64,000 nucleotides of DNA from Verrucomicrobiia bacterium (GTDB lineage: Bacteria; Verrucomicrobiota; Verrucomicrobiia; Verrucomicrobiales; Akkermansiaceae), in the NCBI GenBank assembly GCA_030432565.1, contig JAUIGV010000026.1, forward strand, positions 1 through 64,000, in the 5' to 3' direction. Below the pieces are notes generated by a model. The model had not been told where the DNA came from. It searched no databases and worked only from the letters and a program-made list of their open reading frames with translations. Position 1 is the stretch's first letter. Each line of letters begins with the position of its first letter. Below are positions 63,733 through 64,000 of this stretch, piece by piece. Made by a program: the position numbers and the translations under genes.

Positions 63733-64000
63733 ATGAAGATCTTGATCCCAATCATTTTCGGCTTTGCCGGGAGTCTTTTGCCCGCTCAGGAAACCGAACC
63801 GGCTATTCCTCCGCTGGTGGCAAAAAAAGCGCTCCAATGGATGCAACATCCGGATGCCTCCAAACGAGCCGCCGCATACCGGACCTTCCAGCTGTACGGT
63901 GACGAGGGTGGCTCCATCTACCGGCGCACTCTCGAAAAAGCGCGGACCCTCCACGGCAAAAAATTAGCCGACATTCTCGGCAATGAACGCTCAAATCCCT
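63733..64000 (+). CDS. Secreted protein of unknown function (partial, cut by the window end)
   Basis: Reading from ATG 63733 is open to the last base. It starts with a signal peptide MKILIPIIFGFAGSLLPAQ, then AIPPLVAKKALQWMQHPDASKRAAAYRTF. The mature part is helical so far. It may be a HEAT-like or verrucomicrobial cytochrome-neighbour type protein, but nothing can be named from 89 residues. Divergent from panD. Confidence 0.6.
   Translation, partial: MKILIPIIFGFAGSLLPAQETEPAIPPLVAKKALQWMQHPDASKRAAAYRTFQLYGDEGGSIYRRTLEKARTLHGKKLADILGNERSNP

Overview
The window looks like chromosomal DNA of a Gram-negative, LPS-bearing bacterium of the Verrucomicrobiota (Verrucomicrobiae, possibly the Akkermansiaceae/Verrucomicrobiaceae side). 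This is inferred from gene content, not from a marker gene. Lipid A/Kdo/core genes occur together with a formylglycine sulfatase, a ThuA-like protein, a PQQ-type propeller protein, very large lamin-tail/CotH secreted proteins and LamG/thrombospondin-3 secreted proteins, a mix typical of marine or host-associated Verrucomicrobiota. No rRNA, tRNA, insertion sequence, prophage or CRISPR array was found. Genes are tightly packed on both strands.

Layout. 0.1-5.4 kb: apt-pgi, an unknown gene, a divergent NRAMP-related transporter and a MoxR ATPase. The moxR gene heads into a reverse-strand group with a 697-residue secreted unknown and a Wzz-like membrane protein (4.5-8.5 kb). 8.5-16.6 kb: M42 aminopeptidase, two small secreted proteins, the reverse ptsN-like/argS/proB group, truA, a membrane protein with an LpcC-like glycosyltransferase, and a 45-residue entericidin-type lipoprotein gene. 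16.8-26.4 kb: extracellular proteins (a 2086-residue lamin-tail/CotH protein, a LamG/TSP3 protein, an esterase). 26.5-37.7 kb: glycogen/starch synthase, Kdo transferase, rsmD, a string of envelope proteins of unknown function, an MGDG-type glycosyltransferase with a YihX-like phosphatase, and a secreted thioredoxin-like protein. 38.1-41.6 kb: an ECF sigma factor operon with a small membrane protein, two alpha-helical periplasmic proteins, a four-EF-hand protein and a secreted protein. 41.6-44.0 kb: ThuA-like protein and sulfatase. 44.1-57.5 kb: an LPS/envelope region with an LpxL-type acyltransferase, a strikingly animal-like UDP-glucose dehydrogenase, three glycosyltransferase-type genes or partners, four different sugar-kinase-like proteins (one fused to a glycosidase-like domain), an MsbA-type exporter and arabinose-5-phosphate isomerase. 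57.6-64 kb: PQQ-propeller protein, DUF4230-like protein, class III aminotransferase, rhomboid protease, SecG with a repetitive tail, PanD and the start of another secreted protein.

How it fits together. KdsD (arabinose 5-P), WaaA (Kdo transfer), LpxL (secondary acylation), WaaG-like and LpcC-like transferases (core sugars), UDP-glucose dehydrogenase (UDP-glucuronate), MsbA (lipid A-core flipping) and several WaaY/KdkA/InaA-type kinases outline a lipid A-core pathway in which the core is probably heavily phosphorylated and carries uronic acid. The most unusual items are the kinase-glycosidase fusion within that region, the four-kinase cluster, the ECF/EF-hand operon, a C-terminal module shared by three secreted proteins, the repetitive SecG tail, and convergent gene pairs whose stop codons overlap in a 4-base palindrome.
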